Positions 51,557-53,693 of a stretch of DNA of 53,693 nt are shown here, in pieces. Numbering within the stretch: the first letter of the stretch is position 1; the number at the start of each line of letters is the position of its first letter. Location: contig CAZHSR010000001.1 in NCBI GenBank assembly GCA_964535155.1, positions 1 through 53,693 on the forward strand, given 5' to 3'. Position numbers and translations under genes: made by a program. Source of the stretch: JAGPFW01 sp964535155. GTDB taxonomy: Bacteria > Patescibacteriota > WWE3 > UBA101185 > UBA10185. The notes below the pieces were generated by a model. That model made no database searches. It was not told the DNA's origin and worked only from the letters and a program-made list of their open reading frames with translations.

Positions 51557-52319
51557 TTTAATAACTAGAGAGCAATTGGAATACACCGCCAAATCGGTAT
51601 TAAATTATCCCTTACATGATGCCGAAAAAGATTATTTTCTGACACAAGTCATGAAAGTGGTTTCAGAATCATCATTATCAAATGCCCTCATTTTTAAGGG
51701 GGGAACCTCTATATATCATTGTTATCTAGACCAATTAAGATTTTCTGAGGACTTGGATTTTACTGCAATTGATAAAGACATATGCATAGAGGAAATTAGG
51801 GAGATTTTTGACAAATTGGCTATGTTTGAATTTAAGAAAGAGTATGAATCCACTGCTACAATAAAGATTGAAAGGTTAAAGTATTACGGTATTCTTGACA
51901 CTCCAAATAGCATAAAGTTTGAGGTGGATAGAATGCAAAATGTGATATTACCCACAGTCCATAGGCAGTATAAAAATGTGTGGGATTTAGACTTTTCCGT
52001 AAATGTAATGGATCCTGTGGAGATATGTGCAGAAAAATTGCGGGCTTGTAATGACAGGTTTAGATATAGAGATTTTTATGATTTATATATGATGATAACC
52101 AAGCTAAATATAAACATTAAAAACTCCATATCCCTGATACCCCAAAAGGAAATCAGAAAGCCCTTTTCCAAGGAAAACATTTTAAGAAATTTTGCTTTAG
52201 CATTAAATGAAATCTCAATGGAAGCTGATACGGTTACATATAAAGAAGTTCTGAATACTGAGATTTTGAAAAAATTCTTTGAAGAGTTGAATTTATCTCC
52301 ACTTCAACCTAATGTTTAA
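51549..52319 (+). CDS. AbiEii-like nucleotidyltransferase toxin
   Basis: A 256-residue protein with FKGGTSIYHCYLDQLRFS and EDLDFTAI, the nucleotidyltransferase core, and RYRDFYDLYMM, matching the first AbiEii gene in motif order. The second toxin-antitoxin pair, on the other side of the DGR. Confidence 0.82.
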   Translation: MIDLITREQLEYTAKSVLNYPLHDAEKDYFLTQVMKVVSESSLSNALIFKGGTSIYHCYLDQLRFSEDLDFTAIDKDICIEEIREIFDKLAMFEFKKEYESTATIKIERLKYYGILDTPNSIKFEVDRMQNVILPTVHRQYKNVWDLDFSVNVMDPVEICAEKLRACNDRFRYRDFYDLYMMITKLNINIKNSISLIPQKEIRKPFSKENILRNFALALNEISMEADTVTYKEVLNTEILKKFFEELNLSPLQPNV

Positions 52320-52354
52320 ATATAAAAAGACCACATTACCATTACTTGGGTTTT

Positions 52355-52400
52355 GAGTACACTCCAAATTTTTGTTGATTTTTCTGGAGTACACTCCAAA
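52355..52400 (+). promoter_or_regulatory. 14-bp direct repeat upstream of surface protein
   Basis: GAGTACACTCCAAA at 52355-52368 and 52387-52400, 32 bp apart (about three helical turns), each with a palindromic GAGTACACTC core. They end 12 bp before the -35 box, as expected for an activator. Confidence 0.6.
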
Positions 52401-52412
52401 GTAAAGTATAGA

Positions 52413-52441
52413 TTGGTAGACAAATTTTTTATTGATATACT
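52413..52441 (+). promoter_or_regulatory. promoter of surface protein
   Basis: TTGGTA (52413-52418) and TATACT (52436-52441), 17 bp apart; the -10 box ends 6 nt before ATG 52448. Confidence 0.7.
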
Positions 52442-52447
52442 TAACCC

Positions 52448-53693
52448 ATGTTTCGAGGATTCTCCTGGGTTCTGCCCATTAATAAAAGATTTAGGTACAA
52501 ATGTCATCGTTTTTTGATAAGGCCCCTTGTGGCTATTGCTTTGATAACAGTCTTTACCCAAGGATTATCCTTGGCATTTGCAGCCACATACACCTCAACT
52601 GGAACACTCACTTCAAGTAATTTGCTTTCGGGAATTGGCGTATCTTCCATTGACGCCTTTGGATACAACTTAAATTCCCTTCCAGCTGGGACAACAGCAC
52701 AAGTGCAATTTTCCAATGACAATTCCACTTGGTATAGTTCTGCAGGAGTACAAGGCGCCTGGGACACACTTTCACAAGGGGACTTCACATTGGAAGAAGA
52801 CGCCATCTCCCTAGCAACATTAGGCTGGTCTGACAATATTTTTTATTACAAGATTCAAATGGATACTTCTGACACAAGTGCAACCGCCACATTAACCGAA
52901 ATAGTGCTTTATTATGCACCTGGTGCATCGGCTGAAACCTTGGATCCTACATATGTTAAGCCAACATCTGCTACAGCTAATGGAGAAATAGATGCAATTA
53001 CAGGGGGAAACGCAACGCAAAGGGGATTTCAATATGGCTTAACGGAAACTGCAACCTGGGAAACCAGCGAAACAGGAGATTTTGGGGAAGAAGAATATTC
53101 GCTGGAAATTACGGGTCTAACCCCAAATACAACTTATTACATAAGGGCTTTTGCAACAAATCCAGAGGGCACAACTTATGGAACCTGGGAACCCTTTACC
53201 ACCAGTGAATACGCCACAACTGGTACACTTACTTCCAGCAACATTTTGGACGGCGAAACCGTGGAAGTTATTACCGAATTTGAATACAGCATGTCAACCA
53301 TGCCAAGCGGAGCCTCTGCCACAATTCAGTTTAGCGAAGACGGAACCAACTGGTACAACTCCACAGGCGTTTTAAACGGCACCGACGAGCTTTACGCCTT
53401 AAAAGAAAACAGCGACAGGAACAAAATTAGCCTTTGCGAATTACGCTGGCGAGAACCCACCTTTTACTACAAAGTCCAGTTTACATCCAGTGCCAGTGGC
53501 GACACTCCAGTTTTGGACAGCATCAATGTCACTTATGACGATGAAAATTACACTTGCGGCCCCATTGCTCACTGGAAATTAGACGAGGGTCAAGGGGTCT
53601 CTGCCTATAACAGCGTGGCTTCTGAGGACAGGCAAAGTGCGGGGGCTACTTCGGCACATACTGGGACAATTTCTGGCGCCACCTGGCAAGAAG
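52448..53693 (+). CDS. secreted surface protein, FN3- and LamG-like (partial)
   Basis: Open to the end of the window (415 codons seen). The first 46 residues are a long signal peptide: basic MFRGFSWVLPINKRFRYK, then a hydrophobic core ending AFAA. Two related blocks follow, each opening with TGTLTSSN and including VQFSNDNSTWYSSAG or its counterpart. An FN3-like segment (ITGLTPNTTYYIRAFATN) lies between them. A LamG-like start (IAHWKLDEGQGVSAYNS) is at the end. Such proteins form adhesive cell-surface structures. One palindrome of the 65-bp family lies inside the signal-peptide codons. Confidence 0.85.
   Translation, partial: MFRGFSWVLPINKRFRYKCHRFLIRPLVAIALITVFTQGLSLAFAATYTSTGTLTSSNLLSGIGVSSIDAFGYNLNSLPAGTTAQVQFSNDNSTWYSSAGVQGAWDTLSQGDFTLEEDAISLATLGWSDNIFYYKIQMDTSDTSATATLTEIVLYYAPGASAETLDPTYVKPTSATANGEIDAITGGNATQRGFQYGLTETATWETSETGDFGEEEYSLEITGLTPNTTYYIRAFATNPEGTTYGTWEPFTTSEYATTGTLTSSNILDGETVEVITEFEYSMSTMPSGASATIQFSEDGTNWYNSTGVLNGTDELYALKENSDRNKISLCELRWREPTFYYKVQFTSSASGDTPVLDSINVTYDDENYTCGPIAHWKLDEGQGVSAYNSVASEDRQSAGATSAHTGTISGATWQE
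52560..52572 (+). repeat. isolated AAGGATTATCCTT palindrome in coding sequence
   Basis: A single copy extended to CCAAGGATTATCCTTGG (52558-52574), in frame within the signal peptide of the surface protein. No partner lies 65 bp to either side. Confidence 0.75.

Noticed and set aside
1..53693. TGA reassigned to glycine (code 25)
   Set aside because: TGA ends several genes at family-appropriate positions, including the DUF2779, glycosyltransferase and DGR target genes.

Overview
The window looks like a piece of a Candidate Phyla Radiation (Patescibacteria) genome, possibly a Microgenomates- or WWE3-like lineage. The DNA is AT-rich, the standard code applies (TGA ends genes), there are many short genes of no recognisable family, and surface proteins and glycosyltransferases are abundant. 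At about 25 genes a TATAAT-like -10 box ends 6-8 nt before the start codon, which implies leaderless mRNAs. A few genes, mostly small membrane or secreted proteins, carry a strong AGGAGG-type site instead. No tRNA, rRNA or CRISPR locus was seen. A 10-N scaffold gap lies at 13886-13895.

Layout. 1-6.9 kb is a defence-type island: a DUF2779 nuclease-like protein, an AAA_13 (PrrC/RloC-like) ATPase, a multi-zinc-ribbon protein and a Shedu (DUF4263) nuclease. 6.9-14.5 kb holds an SDR enzyme, a Nudix hydrolase, four GT-B glycosyltransferases, a sulfotransferase-like gene and a GC-richer orphan. 14.6-17.6 kb carries small unknowns, two VOC proteins, a P-loop kinase and a membrane-tethered Mrr-type nuclease. 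17.7-32.3 kb is mostly envelope and signalling: GlsB/YeaQ and YggT-like membrane proteins, an autoregulated RHH repressor, a GT39-like enzyme, a CDF transporter, a PAS histidine kinase, a frameshifted acetyltransferase, a 7TM/REC pair, a cyclophilin and an ABC-F ATPase. 32.3-47.6 kb holds housekeeping-like genes (YibE/F, a possible PLP-fold protein, GT4, an APH-like kinase, Dus, GH57, a lactate permease, MgtE) separated by an unusual repeat family.

Two systems stand out. (1) A complete diversity-generating retroelement (DGR) at 47.55-50.70 kb: a DGR-type reverse transcriptase, a template repeat (TR), an Avd-like four-helix protein, and a membrane-anchored target whose last 44 residues are the variable repeat (VR). 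TR and VR differ by 18 substitutions, all at TR adenines on the target's coding strand, giving 11 amino-acid changes. A run of five hairpins follows the VR, and AbiE toxin-antitoxin pairs flank the cassette on both sides. (2) Six arrays of a 13-bp palindrome, AAGGATWATCCTT, placed at exactly 65-bp intervals (52-bp spacers, 11 of 11). The spacers align without gaps, so they are diverged copies of one unit and not CRISPR spacers. The arrays sit at promoters and gene ends in the right-hand half only, and one ends 6 nt before the DGR reverse transcriptase start. I do not recognise this family and consider it the best candidate here for something undescribed.

The window ends inside a large secreted surface protein with FN3- and LamG-like segments, which fits with the DGR target and the glycosyltransferases as a cell-surface interaction programme.
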